Source of the DNA: CAYJIX01 sp964370375
GTDB taxonomy: Bacteria; Desulfobacterota; Desulfovibrionia; Desulfovibrionales; Desulfovibrionaceae
DNA: 26,416 bases
Direction: 5' to 3'
Assembly: GCA_964370375.1 (NCBI GenBank)
Contig: CAYJIX010000031.1
Location: forward strand, 1-26,416
A program made the translations under genes and the position numbers. This document shows positions 1-8,271 of the stretch, piece by piece (position 1 is the stretch's first letter; every line of letters begins with the position of its first letter). The notes under the pieces were generated by a model. It saw only the letters and a list, made by a program, of their open reading frames with translations. It searched no databases and had not been told where the DNA came from.

Positions 1-142
1 CCTTATAGCCATATCTGGCATAAATGGACATAATATGCCATAAAACTGGACGCCCACCTATTTCAACCATGGGTTTCGGGCGAAATTCTGTTTCTTCACG
101 TAAACGCGTACCAATGCCACCGCAAAGAATGATTACTTTCAT
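1..142 (-). CDS. rfbF: Glucose-1-phosphate cytidylyltransferase, N-terminal 47 codons (gene runs off the window)
   Basis: The enzyme joins glucose-1-phosphate and CTP to give CDP-glucose, the first step toward CDP-linked 3,6-dideoxysugars of surface polysaccharide; it acts in the cytoplasm. The visible N-terminus begins MKVIILCGGIGTRLREETE and continues with RPKPMVEIGGRP, which carries the nucleotidyltransferase signature (GGxGTRL and the Lys of KPM) and the E-T-E-F/RPKPMV wording typical of RfbF rather than of the glucose-1-phosphate thymidylyl- or adenylyltransferases. The ATG at 142 is preceded on the minus strand by an AGGA-type ribosome-binding site about six bases upstream. The gene is divergent from tig, so it probably begins or belongs to a separate surface-sugar operon that lies left of the window. 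Only the first third of the nucleotide-binding domain is present, so substrate choice (CTP) rests on the N-terminal resemblance alone. Confidence 0.85.
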   Translation of the reverse strand, partial: MKVIILCGGIGTRLREETEFRPKPMVEIGGRPVLWHIMSIYARYGYK

Positions 143-629
143 AATTATCCTCAACTCCCTATGTCGTGACCGCTTCTAGCGCATTACATATTTGAAAGCA
201 CGTAGTGTTTTTACCATTTTTTTTTCATCAACACAATGTACATACTTTCTAAAATGTTCTTTACCTATGCTACTATCACCCCCCTCTTTGATCCGCTATG
301 GGTATGCAAGCTCAGCCTTTACAAGGGCACATCGGATCAACGGTTTTTACATGTGCAGGGGCATGGTTTTCCACCTATTTGAGTATGCAAGAATCTTACC
401 GAATGTTGAAAAACATTGTTTCCCAAAAAATTTCTGCAACAAGGCCCTTTTTAGGGCAAACAGTATGCACATAGAATATTAGAAAAGTTGCATGGTTTGC
501 CCAATGTTTTGTCTTGACCAAACACGTTGTTTGGCACATACTACGCTTTTATGTTTTGACCGATGATACACTTTAGTAGCATTAACGCCATAAACTGGAT
601 ACCCAGCGCGGCACAAGGAGGATGAATAT
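143..629. other. Divergent intergenic region between rfbF and tig
   Basis: This 487-bp spacer must hold the promoters for both rfbF (minus) and tig (plus). A 96-codon reading frame at 192-482 has no family resemblance, no convincing ribosome-binding site and low-complexity composition, so it is not called as a gene. An 8-bp perfect inverted repeat lies at 288-295/333-340 followed by a short T run, and a 5-bp hairpin (GCCCT/AGGGC) lies at 444-457. No tRNA or recognisable riboswitch was seen. Confidence 0.6.
514..542 (+). promoter_or_regulatory. Candidate sigma-70 promoter of tig
   Basis: TTGACC at 514-519 and CATACT at 537-542 are separated by 17 bases and would place the transcription start near 549, leaving an untranslated leader of about 80 bases before tig. 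The match is five of six for the -35 box and four of six for the -10 box. It is a consensus match by eye only. A second TTGACC at 556-561 has no good -10 partner. Confidence 0.4.
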
Positions 630-1889
630 ATGGAATGCACAGTGGAGAACCTTAATCCCACACGGAAAAAAATCACTGTAACCTTATCAGGTGACGAAGT
701 TGACAGCGCAATCAATGCTGAACTTACAGCATACAGAAAAGACCTTTCATTGCCCGGCTTTCGCCGGGGGAAGGTGCCGACTTCCGTTATTGAGCGTCGC
801 TTTGGTGAGGAAGTTCTTGCCCGCGCTACCCAGCAAAAGGTCAACAAAGCCTTGGACGAGGCCTTACGTGAACAAAACATAGAACCGCTTTCAAATTCTG
901 AATATGGCGGCGACAACGCTTTTAAACGTGGTCAAGATTTCACATGCACCTTAACCTTTGACGTGTTGCCGGACATTGACTTTCCTGTTTATGAAGGCCT
1001 TAGCGTGGAACAAGCCAAAGCCGAAGTCACAGAAGAAGACATCAACGCAGTCATCGAAAAGCTGCGCGAACGCATGGCTACAAGCGTGCCCACTGATGAA
1101 AAACGCCTCCCTGCTGATGGCGATACCGTTGATGTGGATTTTGACGGCTTTGAAAACGACACCCCCATTCAGGATGTCACAGGCCGCCATTTTGTAATAA
1201 ATGTTGGCGAAAATCAGGTTCTTCCCGATTTTGAAGCCTTGGTAAAAAGCATAGAACCCGGTGATAAAGGCGAAGGCCCTGTTGCTTTTCCTGCCGATTA
1301 TGCCCATGAAGGCCTAGCCGGAAAGACCATCACCATGAAAATCACGGTGAACAGCATCAACCGCCGCGAATTGCCCGAAGTTGACGACGAATTTGCCAAA
1401 AAAGTGGGCTTGGATAGTTTGGAAAAGCTCAACGATTCCATCCGCGAACACGAGCTGGAAACCAAAAAGAACGAGGCCAAAGGGGCAGCCATAAAAACCC
1501 TTTTGGAAGGGCTTATTGAAGGCGTAGAAATCCCCTTGCCCGAAGGTTTGCTCAAATCCCGTGTCGCGCGCTTCCTTGAAAACAACAAAGCTTCAGGCGA
1601 AAAGGCAGAGCCCACTCAGGAAGAACAAGAAACTGCCCAAAAAGAAGCCGAACATGATTTACGCCCGGAAGTGTTTCTTATGGCACTTGGCAAAAAAGAA
1701 AAAATTGAAGTCACAGACCAGGAAGTGGACATGCACATTTATTCCATGGCTGTGCGCGCTCGCCAAGACTATCAGCAAGTTCGCGATATTTATCAAAGAA
1801 CAGGCCTTATTCATGAGCTGCGCGACCGCATACTTGCCGATAAAGCCATGGATTATGTATACAGCAAAGCACAGGTAACCGAAGTATAG
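630..1889 (+). CDS. tig: Trigger factor (ribosome-associated chaperone and peptidyl-prolyl isomerase)
   Basis: Trigger factor binds the ribosome near the exit tunnel and shields nascent chains. The 419-residue protein has the family length and layout: an N-terminal ribosome-binding domain with the signature GFRRGKVP at residues 43-50 (the FRK-type loop that docks on L23), a central FKBP-type isomerase domain at roughly 155-250 (VDVDFDGF, then GRHFVINVG, ending near KITVNSI), and a long helical C-terminal chaperone arm with many charged residues. The ATG at 630 follows a strong AAGGAGGA site at 615-622. It is the first gene of the tig-clpP-clpX-lon set, an order common in Desulfovibrio, with 257 bp before clpP, so clpP probably also has its own promoter. 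Nothing is missing or unusual in the sequence. Confidence 0.97.
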   Translation: MECTVENLNPTRKKITVTLSGDEVDSAINAELTAYRKDLSLPGFRRGKVPTSVIERRFGEEVLARATQQKVNKALDEALREQNIEPLSNSEYGGDNAFKRGQDFTCTLTFDVLPDIDFPVYEGLSVEQAKAEVTEEDINAVIEKLRERMATSVPTDEKRLPADGDTVDVDFDGFENDTPIQDVTGRHFVINVGENQVLPDFEALVKSIEPGDKGEGPVAFPADYAHEGLAGKTITMKITVNSINRRELPEVDDEFAKKVGLDSLEKLNDSIREHELETKKNEAKGAAIKTLLEGLIEGVEIPLPEGLLKSRVARFLENNKASGEKAEPTQEEQETAQKEAEHDLRPEVFLMALGKKEKIEVTDQEVDMHIYSMAVRARQDYQQVRDIYQRTGLIHELRDRILADKAMDYVYSKAQVTEV

Positions 1890-1921
1890 TTTATTATACC
1901 ATAGACTTAGCTATCTATACA

Positions 1922-1967
1922 ATACAAAAGCAGGGAAAGGGCAATGCGCCGTTTCCCTGCCTTGTAT
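1922..1967 (+). terminator. Stem-loop downstream of tig
   Basis: GCAGGGAAA (1930-1938) pairs with TTTCCCTGC (1952-1960), and the stem is extended by ATACAA/TTGTAT at 1922-1927/1962-1967. The structure sits 33 bp after the tig stop. There is no T run after the stem, so it may be a weak or factor-dependent terminator, or a 3'-end stabilising hairpin, rather than a classical intrinsic terminator. Confidence 0.4.
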
Positions 1968-2146
1968 AAAAAGCCCTGTTGCCACGCTAAACATATCCTG
2001 CACAACCTCTGCCGAAAACCCGCTCTTTTGCTATCTGTTTTTAGGGCAGCCATAAAAAAAGACGCCGCTGAGCCTATTCCCCTCTAGACTTTCGTAATTT
2101 AGGTTGCATATTCTAGGTAACGCAAAGACGTGATTGGAGATATACC

Positions 2147-2761
2147 ATGTTTGATCCCACAAACCTTACCGTACCCATTGTTGTTGAAACATCCGGACGC
2201 TCTGAAAGGGCCTATGACATTTATTCAAGGCTCCTTAAAGATCGCATTGTCCTTTTAGGCACACAGGTTGATGATCAGGTTGCATCGCTCATTTGTGCGC
2301 AGCTCCTTTTTTTGGAATCGCAAGACCCTGAAAAAGAAATTTATGTATATATCAACAGCCCGGGTGGCTCTGTGACAGCAGGTCTCGCCATTTACGATAC
2401 CATGCGCTATATCACACCCCCTGTGGCGACAGTCTGCATGGGGCGCGCTGCCAGCATGGGCGCTCTTTTATTATCATCCGGAGAAAAAGGCATGCGCTTT
2501 GCCCTGCCCAACAGCCAAGTGATGATCCATCAGCCTCTAGGTGGCTATCAGGGGCAAGCCTCTGATATTGATATCCACGCCCGCGAAATTTTGCGCTTGC
2601 GTCAGCGCCTTAACGAAATGCTGGCAGACAACACAGGGCAAGACATTGAACGCATTGCAAAAGATACCGAGCGTGACCATTTTATGACTGCAGCAGAAGC
2701 GTGCGAATATGGCCTTGTGGATAAAGTGCTCACTTCACGCAACGACATTGCCGCCAAGTAG
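2147..2761 (+). CDS. clpP: ATP-dependent Clp protease proteolytic subunit
   Basis: ClpP is the serine peptidase that forms a double heptameric chamber and degrades proteins fed by ClpX (next gene) or ClpA. The 204-residue product has the complete catalytic triad: Ser103 in GRAASMGALLL, His128 in MIHQPLGG and Asp177 in ERDHFM; these equal E. coli Ser97, His122 and Asp171 with a constant offset of six. The N-terminus lacks a long propeptide; a few residues before VPIVVE may be self-processed as in other ClpP proteins. The ATG at 2147 follows TTGGAGA at 2134-2140. clpX starts 77 bp downstream and the two are presumably co-transcribed. The 257-bp region upstream may contain its own heat-shock promoter, but I could not identify one convincingly. 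Confidence 0.98.
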   Translation: MFDPTNLTVPIVVETSGRSERAYDIYSRLLKDRIVLLGTQVDDQVASLICAQLLFLESQDPEKEIYVYINSPGGSVTAGLAIYDTMRYITPPVATVCMGRAASMGALLLSSGEKGMRFALPNSQVMIHQPLGGYQGQASDIDIHAREILRLRQRLNEMLADNTGQDIERIAKDTERDHFMTAAEACEYGLVDKVLTSRNDIAAK

Positions 2762-2838
2762 TATATATTTTATAGTGTTATTTAAAATCACTCCTTTTGA
2801 CGGTCATACTTAGTATGGCATTTTAGGAACATTACTTC

Positions 2839-4092
2839 ATGAAAAACGATAGTCCCAGACACTCTTTAAGCTGTTCGTTTTGCGGTAAAGGCGAACATGA
2901 AGTCCGCCAACTCATCACCGAAGACAATGCCTGCATTTGTGATGAATGCATCCATGCTTGCAGTGAGCTTATAGCTCAAGAAAAAGTGCAAAAAGCGACA
3001 CAAGACGTACAGCTTCTCAGCCCGCAAGAAATTAAAGCCAAGCTGGACGAATATGTCATTGGTCAAGATCAGGCAAAAAAAATCCTGGCTGTGGCTGTGC
3101 ACAACCACTATAAGCGGGTTTTATATGCCGACACTCTTGCCGGTGCAGACGATGTGGAGCTTGAAAAAAGTAATATTTTGCTGGCCGGCCCCTCCGGAAG
3201 CGGAAAAACGCTACTTGCCAAAACCTTAGCTAGGGTCTTGCATGTGCCTTTTGCCATTGTTGATGCCACGACTCTTACCGAAGCAGGCTATGTGGGTGAG
3301 GATGTGGAAAACATCCTTGTGCAACTTTTGCAAAATGCCGATTATGACCTAGACGCTGCCTGCCGCGGCATCATCTATATTGATGAAATCGACAAAATTT
3401 CACGAAAAGCCGACGGCCCGTCCATTACTCGTGACGTCTCAGGCGAGGGTGTACAGCAAGCTTTGCTCAAAATCATTGAAGGCACGGAAGCCAACATTCC
3501 CCCAAAAGGTGGGCGTAAACACCCACAGCAAGAATTCATCCGCATGGACACCTCCAATATATTGTTCATTGTGGGTGGTGCCTTTATCGGCCTTGATACC
3601 ATTGTAGAAAAACGCACAAGTGGCGGATCCATGGGCTTTGGAGCCAAAGTGAGCACCAAAAAAGACACACCCCTTGGCGAAATACTTGATCAGGTGCATC
3701 CCAATGACTTGGTAAAATTTGGGCTTATTCCGGAATTTGTAGGTCGTATTCCGGTGGTCACCCATGTGGATGATTTAGGCGAGGAAGACCTTGTCCGCAT
3801 CCTTACGGAACCTAAAAACGCACTTACAAAACAGTATCAAAAGCTTTTTGAAATGGATCACGTACAATTATCCTTCACCCATGAGGCGTTACGATCTGTT
3901 GCTGCCAAAGCCATTGAACGCAAAACCGGCGCACGGGGGTTGCGTAACGTTATGGAATCCATCATGCTTGATATTATGTATCAGCTGCCTTCCCTTGAAG
4001 ATGTAACCGAATGCGTTATCAATGAAGATGTCATTGATAACAAGTCACAACCTCTTTATTTATATGCCACAAAACCACAAGTGGCCATATAA
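2839..4092 (+). CDS. clpX: ATP-dependent Clp protease ATP-binding subunit ClpX
   Basis: ClpX is the hexameric AAA+ unfoldase that recognises tagged substrates (including ssrA-tagged products of the tmRNA/SmpB system; smpB is at 23936) and feeds ClpP. The N-terminal zinc-binding domain shows four cysteines (C12, C15, C34, C37: CSFC and CICDEC). Walker A is GPSGSGKT at 117-124, the GYVG pore loop is at 150-153, Walker B is IIYIDEID at 178-185, the arginine-bearing PEFVGRIP box begins near 298, and GARGLR near the C-terminus is sensor 2. The ClpP-docking loop reads MGF (residues 265-267) where E. coli has IGF, a conservative change. At 417 residues it is full length. The ribosome-binding site TAGGA at 2824-2828 is modest and about ten bases from the ATG. 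Confidence 0.98.
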   Translation: MKNDSPRHSLSCSFCGKGEHEVRQLITEDNACICDECIHACSELIAQEKVQKATQDVQLLSPQEIKAKLDEYVIGQDQAKKILAVAVHNHYKRVLYADTLAGADDVELEKSNILLAGPSGSGKTLLAKTLARVLHVPFAIVDATTLTEAGYVGEDVENILVQLLQNADYDLDAACRGIIYIDEIDKISRKADGPSITRDVSGEGVQQALLKIIEGTEANIPPKGGRKHPQQEFIRMDTSNILFIVGGAFIGLDTIVEKRTSGGSMGFGAKVSTKKDTPLGEILDQVHPNDLVKFGLIPEFVGRIPVVTHVDDLGEEDLVRILTEPKNALTKQYQKLFEMDHVQLSFTHEALRSVAAKAIERKTGARGLRNVMESIMLDIMYQLPSLEDVTECVINEDVIDNKSQPLYLYATKPQVAI

Positions 4093-4115
4093 CATCCCCT
4101 GTAGTTTATGCATAC

Positions 4116-4144
4116 ACATGGCTTGCCGTTAAGGCAAGCCATGT
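4116..4144 (+). terminator. Perfect 12-bp stem-loop after clpX
   Basis: ACATGGCTTGCC (4116-4127) and GGCAAGCCATGT (4133-4144) pair perfectly around a five-base loop. The hairpin sits 23 bp after the clpX stop and is GC-rich at the top. The following bases are A-rich, not T-rich, so it resembles an intrinsic terminator stem without a clear U tract. Confidence 0.5.
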
Positions 4145-4282
4145 TAAAAACCTCAGAGGCTCTCTGCAACGATGCTACAACGAGAAAACCTTTACCCCCG
4201 AGCTCTTTCTTGCCCATACATAGCGATTATTCCATCAATTCGGCAATAAACGCCTAGGGTATGCGCTGCCGCCTAAGCCCTT

Positions 4283-4324
4283 TTGACAGGGCAAAAAAGT
4301 ACTGTGCAATCCTACTCAAACAGT
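4283..4324 (+). promoter_or_regulatory. Candidate lon promoter with overlapping operator-like repeat
   Basis: TTGACA at 4283-4288 is a perfect -35 box; TGCAAT at 4305-4310 follows after 16 bases and matches the -10 consensus at four of six positions. An inverted repeat ACTGT (4301-4305) - 14 bases - ACAGT (4320-4324) spans the -10 box and the expected start near 4317, the position expected of a repressor site. A lon transcript from here would have a leader of about 320 bases. No known regulator can be named: the repeat lacks the CTG-N10-CAG spacing of LexA sites and is not a CIRCE element. Confidence 0.35.
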
Positions 4325-4527
4325 GCAGAAAGCTACAGATCACGTGATGGTATGACGAAAAAAACTGTTGTATTTTTTACATTTGCACGGTTTTTGCATG
4401 TTTTTCCCTGGTTTTGTTGTCTCATGCTTGCAACAGACCTTTTAAACGATTAACATCTAGAAATTGTAGAGTAGTATTTTTTTTACAGACAAAACAGGTT
4501 AGATAAAAATTCGTTCAAGCCACCCGA

Positions 4528-4599
4528 CGCCTTGCTTGCACATGAACAAGGCGGAAGTGAGCCTCCAAATAGTTCATATGCATCTACAACCTCACTTCC
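4528..4599 (+). promoter_or_regulatory. Two nested inverted repeats in the lon leader
   Basis: CGCCTTG (4528-4534) pairs with CAAGGCG (4547-4553), and immediately next GGAAGTGAG (4553-4561) pairs with CTCACTTCC (4591-4599), the latter followed by a pyrimidine-rich stretch. They could form two consecutive RNA hairpins about 40 bp before the lon start codon. Whether they control lon translation or stop upstream transcription cannot be decided from sequence; the loop of the second (29 bases) is long for a terminator. Confidence 0.3.
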
Positions 4600-4638
4600 T
4601 CTTTTCTTGAAGCAAAGCCAAGAGGATCAGGAGTTTTT

Positions 4639-7083
4639 ATGATCGTTCGTTCATTACCTGAAATACCACTCATGCCCTTGCGTGAGGTTGTCATGTTTCC
4701 GGGTACGGTAATGCCGCTTTTTGTGGGGCGCGAATCGTCCATCAAAGCCATTGAGGCCGCCATGACCACGCCAGAAAAACAGGTCTGCCTCGTGGTACAG
4801 CGTGAAGCTGACATGGAAACACCTGATGTACGCGCTCTTTTCCCCATTGGGGTTTTAAGCCGTGTGCTTCAACTTTTGCGATTGCCGGACGGCACTATCA
4901 AGGTGCTGCTTGAAGGCTTGCATAGGGTTAAATGGACACCCTCATCGCAGCAAGAAAACATGGCATTTGAAAATGAAGAATATATGCGCGTCAAGGTGTC
5001 CCCCTGCCCTACCTTTTGGATAAATTCACCTGAAAATGAAGCCCTTATACGCTCTACCCTAGAAGCCTTGGAAGAATACGGACGCAACCATAAACGCATC
5101 TCCACAGAAACTCTTGCAGCCATGTGTGCGTTGACCGACCCTGCTAAGCTTTCAGACGCCATTGCGCCACATCTGCGCATTGATTTTCATAAAAAGCAGG
5201 AACTTTTAGAAACCTTAGCTCCTCTTAAACGCCTTGAGCTTGTGTATGAGCACCTGCACAGTGAACTTGCCGTTGTGTCCATCGAAAAACGCATTAAAAG
5301 CCGCGTCAAAAACCAGATGGAGCGCAATCAACGCGAATACTACCTTACCGAACAAATCAAAGCCATCCACAAAGAAATGGGGCGCGACGATGATCCCCAG
5401 GTGGAAATCACTGAGCTGGAAAATCGTTTGCAGGCCAAAAATCTTCCTAACGAAGCTAGGGAAGCCTGCACACATGAAATCAAAAAATTACGCCAAATGA
5501 CCCCTTCTTCAGGGGAATATACGGTTGTCCGTAACTATGTGGATTGGATTTTGGCCTTGCCATGGGAAGAGCTTAAAGAAACTCATGTGGATATTGCTCG
5601 TGCTCGAACAGTTCTTGACGGCGACCATTTTGGCCTTGAAAAACCAAAAGAGCGGATCCTTGAATACCTCGCGGTGCAAAAACTAACCAATGGCCTTAAA
5701 GGGCCTATTTTGTGCCTTGTGGGGCCCCCTGGGGTTGGCAAAACATCTCTTGCCCGTTCTGTTGCCACAGCCACAGGGCGCGACTATGTGCGCATTTCCC
5801 TTGGCGGCGTGCGCGATGAGGCTGAAATTCGCGGACACCGCCGCACCTATGTGGGTGCCATGCCCGGTAAAATTATTGGCGCATTAAAACGTGTTAAAAG
5901 CAACAATCCGCTGTTTTGCCTTGACGAAATTGACAAAATGAGTGCCGATTTTCGTGGCGATCCGGCATCGGCCTTGCTTGAGGTGCTTGATCCGGAACAA
6001 AACAACACCTTTAATGACCATTATCTTGACCTTGATTACGATCTTTCGCACATCTTTTTTATCACCACAGCCAATTCCTTATCCAGCATTCCAATACCGC
6101 TTCAAGATCGCATGGAAATCATAGAGCTTTCAAGCTATCTTGATGTTGAAAAACGGCATATTGCCAAGGATTTTCTGCTACCACGTCAGATGGAAAAGCA
6201 CGGGATTGTGCCTGAACAATTGCGGCTGTCTGACAATGCTTTGCAAGAGGTCATCCGCTCGTACACTCGCGAAGCAGGCGTACGTAACCTTGAGCGACAA
6301 ATTGCAGCCCTTTGCCGTAAAGCAGCCATCAAGGTAGTAGAAAGTGATGACGCCACAGGTGTTAGCGTCACTAGGCAAAATCTGGAAAACTTATTGGGTG
6401 TCAAAAAATACCGCGACGCCGCGCAAGACCATGTGCATCATGTGGGCATCGTCAAAGGTTTGGCGTATACAGGCGTTGGAGGAAATATCCTTGACGTTGA
6501 ATGTGTGCTGATGCCGGGCAAAGGCGATATCATCACAACGGGTAAAATCGGCGAAGTCATGACCGAATCTGTCAAGGCTGCCTTTTCGTACGTACGCTCT
6601 CGCGCCTTAAGGTTTGGGCTAAGGCCAGACTTTCATAAAGAAATTGATATCCATGTGCATTTTCCGGCAGGTGCAACGCCAAAAGACGGCCCTTCAGCAG
6701 GTCTTGCCATTGCCAGCTGCCTTGTTTCTGCCCTGCTTGACATTCCGGCTCGTCACGACGTGGCCATGACAGGGGAAGTGCGCCTTAGCGGACGCGCTTT
6801 GCCCATTGGCGGCTTACGGGAAAAACTGTTGGCAGCCACAAGACATTCAATCAAACATGTTCTTTTGCCCCGTGAAAACGAAAAAGACCTTAAAGAAGTG
6901 CCTGAAGAAATTCTTAAACGTCTTACCATTACCTTGGTGGACCACCTTGACGAAGTGCTGCCGTTAATCCTTAGCGCACCCAAGGAACAGATTTTTGAAG
7001 GCGACAGCACACTTAATGCCAAGCTTCCCTTGATACTTAAACAACAAGTCCACCACGACTTGCCAAGTTCCACACCTCAGTAG
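4639..7083 (+). CDS. lon: ATP-dependent protease Lon
   Basis: Lon is a soluble homohexameric AAA+ serine protease that degrades damaged and regulatory proteins. The 814 residues cover the N-terminal substrate-binding domain (starting IPLMPLREVVMFPG), a coiled-coil linker around 190-300, the ATPase domain with Walker A GPPGVGKT at 362-369 and Walker B LFCLDEIDKM, and the C-terminal protease domain. The catalytic dyad is Ser686 (KDGPSAG) and Lys729 (LREKLLAA), 43 residues apart as in E. coli (679/722). The ATG at 4639 follows CAGGAG at 4628-4633. The short extra C-terminal tail after about residue 785 is hydrophilic and not part of the conserved domain. The gene is set apart from clpX by a long spacer and followed by a terminator, so it is probably transcribed alone. 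Confidence 0.98.
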   Translation: MIVRSLPEIPLMPLREVVMFPGTVMPLFVGRESSIKAIEAAMTTPEKQVCLVVQREADMETPDVRALFPIGVLSRVLQLLRLPDGTIKVLLEGLHRVKWTPSSQQENMAFENEEYMRVKVSPCPTFWINSPENEALIRSTLEALEEYGRNHKRISTETLAAMCALTDPAKLSDAIAPHLRIDFHKKQELLETLAPLKRLELVYEHLHSELAVVSIEKRIKSRVKNQMERNQREYYLTEQIKAIHKEMGRDDDPQVEITELENRLQAKNLPNEAREACTHEIKKLRQMTPSSGEYTVVRNYVDWILALPWEELKETHVDIARARTVLDGDHFGLEKPKERILEYLAVQKLTNGLKGPILCLVGPPGVGKTSLARSVATATGRDYVRISLGGVRDEAEIRGHRRTYVGAMPGKIIGALKRVKSNNPLFCLDEIDKMSADFRGDPASALLEVLDPEQNNTFNDHYLDLDYDLSHIFFITTANSLSSIPIPLQDRMEIIELSSYLDVEKRHIAKDFLLPRQMEKHGIVPEQLRLSDNALQEVIRSYTREAGVRNLERQIAALCRKAAIKVVESDDATGVSVTRQNLENLLGVKKYRDAAQDHVHHVGIVKGLAYTGVGGNILDVECVLMPGKGDIITTGKIGEVMTESVKAAFSYVRSRALRFGLRPDFHKEIDIHVHFPAGATPKDGPSAGLAIASCLVSALLDIPARHDVAMTGEVRLSGRALPIGGLREKLLAATRHSIKHVLLPRENEKDLKEVPEEILKRLTITLVDHLDEVLPLILSAPKEQIFEGDSTLNAKLPLILKQQVHHDLPSSTPQ

Positions 7084-7113
7084 AGGATGCGTGTCTACAC
7101 TCTTTTAGCAAAT

Positions 7114-7145
7114 AGGCCCTTGGTATTGTAAAGGGCTTGTTTGTT
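7114..7145 (+). terminator. Intrinsic terminator of lon
   Basis: AGGCCCTT (7114-7121) pairs with AAGGGCTT (7131-7138) around a nine-base loop, with one G-T pair, and is followed by a T-rich tail (GTTTGTT). It lies 31 bp after the lon stop. Its overlap with the longest possible 5' extension of the next reading frame argues that the next gene starts further downstream. Confidence 0.55.
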
Positions 7146-7187
7146 AAAAACATACCCAAACCATTGCTGCAATCATGGAGCTTTTTT

Positions 7188-8156
7188 GTGAAAATGTTAT
7201 CCTACATACTGTCTTTTGTGTTGCTCATAGCGCTTGCCGCGCCCGTATCGGCAAAAGAAAAGAACACACCACAAAAAATTGCACCTGCAGCAACAATGAC
7301 CAAACAGGGTAATCCTCAAAAACCTGTTCATTTTCCTTTAGAGCAGCAAACAACAGCAGATGGAGCTCTTACGCTCATACTGCCTGGCAGAGCAGAACAA
7401 GCTAGTGTGATCCCCATACAAATCATCAGCCAACAGCCTGCAAACACAGCGATAATTGTCTGGAATGAACAAGAATTACACGTAGAAATGCCTCCCTTTT
7501 CGCACGGTAAAAGCACGCTCAAGGCCCTTTTGCCTGTCCCCATTGACGCCGCGGCAGCAACACCATTCCCCCTTATGGTGCGCGTGGGAGAGAACTCTCT
7601 TCAAACCACCATTAATGTTCAAGCAGTGGATTGGCCCACACAAAACCTTTCTGTAGACAACGCCTATGTAACACCGCCCAAGGCCTTGGACGAACGCCTT
7701 GCCCGTGAACGCGACATTGTAAAAGAAGCGTTGGAAAGCGTACAGGCTGCCCCCTTATGGAGCACACCTTTTACTCGTCCTGTTCTTGGTAAAGTCACCA
7801 GTAGCTTTGGCGGCAAACGCCTATATAACGGAAAATTGCGTTCCATCCATCGAGGTGTCGATTTGCGCGGGGCTGTTGGCAACCTCATCAAATCCATGGC
7901 TAAAGGGCGTGTGCTTTTGGCTGTCAACCATCATTTTTCCGGCAATATGGTAATGATAGACCACGGGCAAGGGCTGGTTAGCATATATGCACACCTTGAT
8001 TCCATAGCCGTGCGTCAAAAAGACATAGTAGAAGCTGGTAGTATTATCGGTAAAGTTGGAGCCACAGGGCGCGTAACAGGCCCACATTTACATTTTGGGG
8101 TTTTGCTCCATGGCCAAGCGGTGAACCCCCTTGCTTTGCTAGGGGCTCGTTTTTAA
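7188..8156 (+). CDS. Exported M23-family (LytM-type) metallopeptidase
   Basis: This is a predicted cell-wall endopeptidase or an inactive-type LytM regulator of septal hydrolases; here the metal ligands are present, so it is probably active on peptidoglycan cross-links in the periplasm. With the start at GTG 7188, preceded by GGAG at 7177-7180, the N-terminus is a clean signal peptide (short basic start, hydrophobic core, likely cleavage after VSA at residue 22). A beta-rich N-terminal region covers about 40-140 and the M23 domain is at 200-322, with the zinc motifs HxxxD (His221, Asp225 in HRGVDL) and HxH (His300, His302 in GPHLHFG). ATG 7194 is an alternative start. The frame stays open upstream to TTG 7137, but that part overlaps the lon terminator. 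There is no LysM or coiled-coil domain. Whether it belongs with the proteases of the block or is independent is unclear. Confidence 0.9.
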   Translation: MKMLSYILSFVLLIALAAPVSAKEKNTPQKIAPAATMTKQGNPQKPVHFPLEQQTTADGALTLILPGRAEQASVIPIQIISQQPANTAIIVWNEQELHVEMPPFSHGKSTLKALLPVPIDAAAATPFPLMVRVGENSLQTTINVQAVDWPTQNLSVDNAYVTPPKALDERLARERDIVKEALESVQAAPLWSTPFTRPVLGKVTSSFGGKRLYNGKLRSIHRGVDLRGAVGNLIKSMAKGRVLLAVNHHFSGNMVMIDHGQGLVSIYAHLDSIAVRQKDIVEAGSIIGKVGATGRVTGPHLHFGVLLHGQAVNPLALLGARF

Positions 8157-8271
8157 CTGGAGTTTCGCCACGCTTTTGTACACTTATGACGAAGAAAAAA
8201 TGCTTGTTTTAGCGGTTAGCGCGCAAAAACTTTTCGGTCAGCATTGCTAGAACAGCATCTTTTACAAAAAA

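Larger units (their letters stand above)
4145..4638. other. Long spacer and presumed leader upstream of lon
   Basis: About 490 bp separate the clpX hairpin from lon without a convincing gene. The region is AT-rich in the middle (4360-4510), with several T runs, the longest being eight bases at 4477-4484. It holds a promoter-like pair with an overlapping inverted repeat (4283-4324), a 10-bp palindrome ATCACGTGAT at 4339-4348, a second weaker promoter-like pair (TTGCAA at 4428-4433 and TAACAT at 4451-4456, 17 apart), and two inverted repeats close to lon (separate entry). A small RNA gene is possible but cannot be demonstrated by eye. Confidence 0.5.

Noticed and set aside
192..482. 96-codon open frame upstream of tig
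   Set aside because: No ribosome-binding site, unusual composition rich in Phe, Cys and His, and no recognisable family; it lies in an AT-rich divergent spacer.
2066..2087. Sigma-32-like heat-shock promoter before clpP (CCCCTCTAG)
   Set aside because: The -10-like string is only a partial match and no CTTGAA-type -35 box is at the right distance.
7137..7187. N-terminal extension of the M23 peptidase from TTG 7137
   Set aside because: It lies in the lon terminator, has no ribosome-binding site, and would put 17 residues before the signal peptide; GTG 7188 has a good GGAG.
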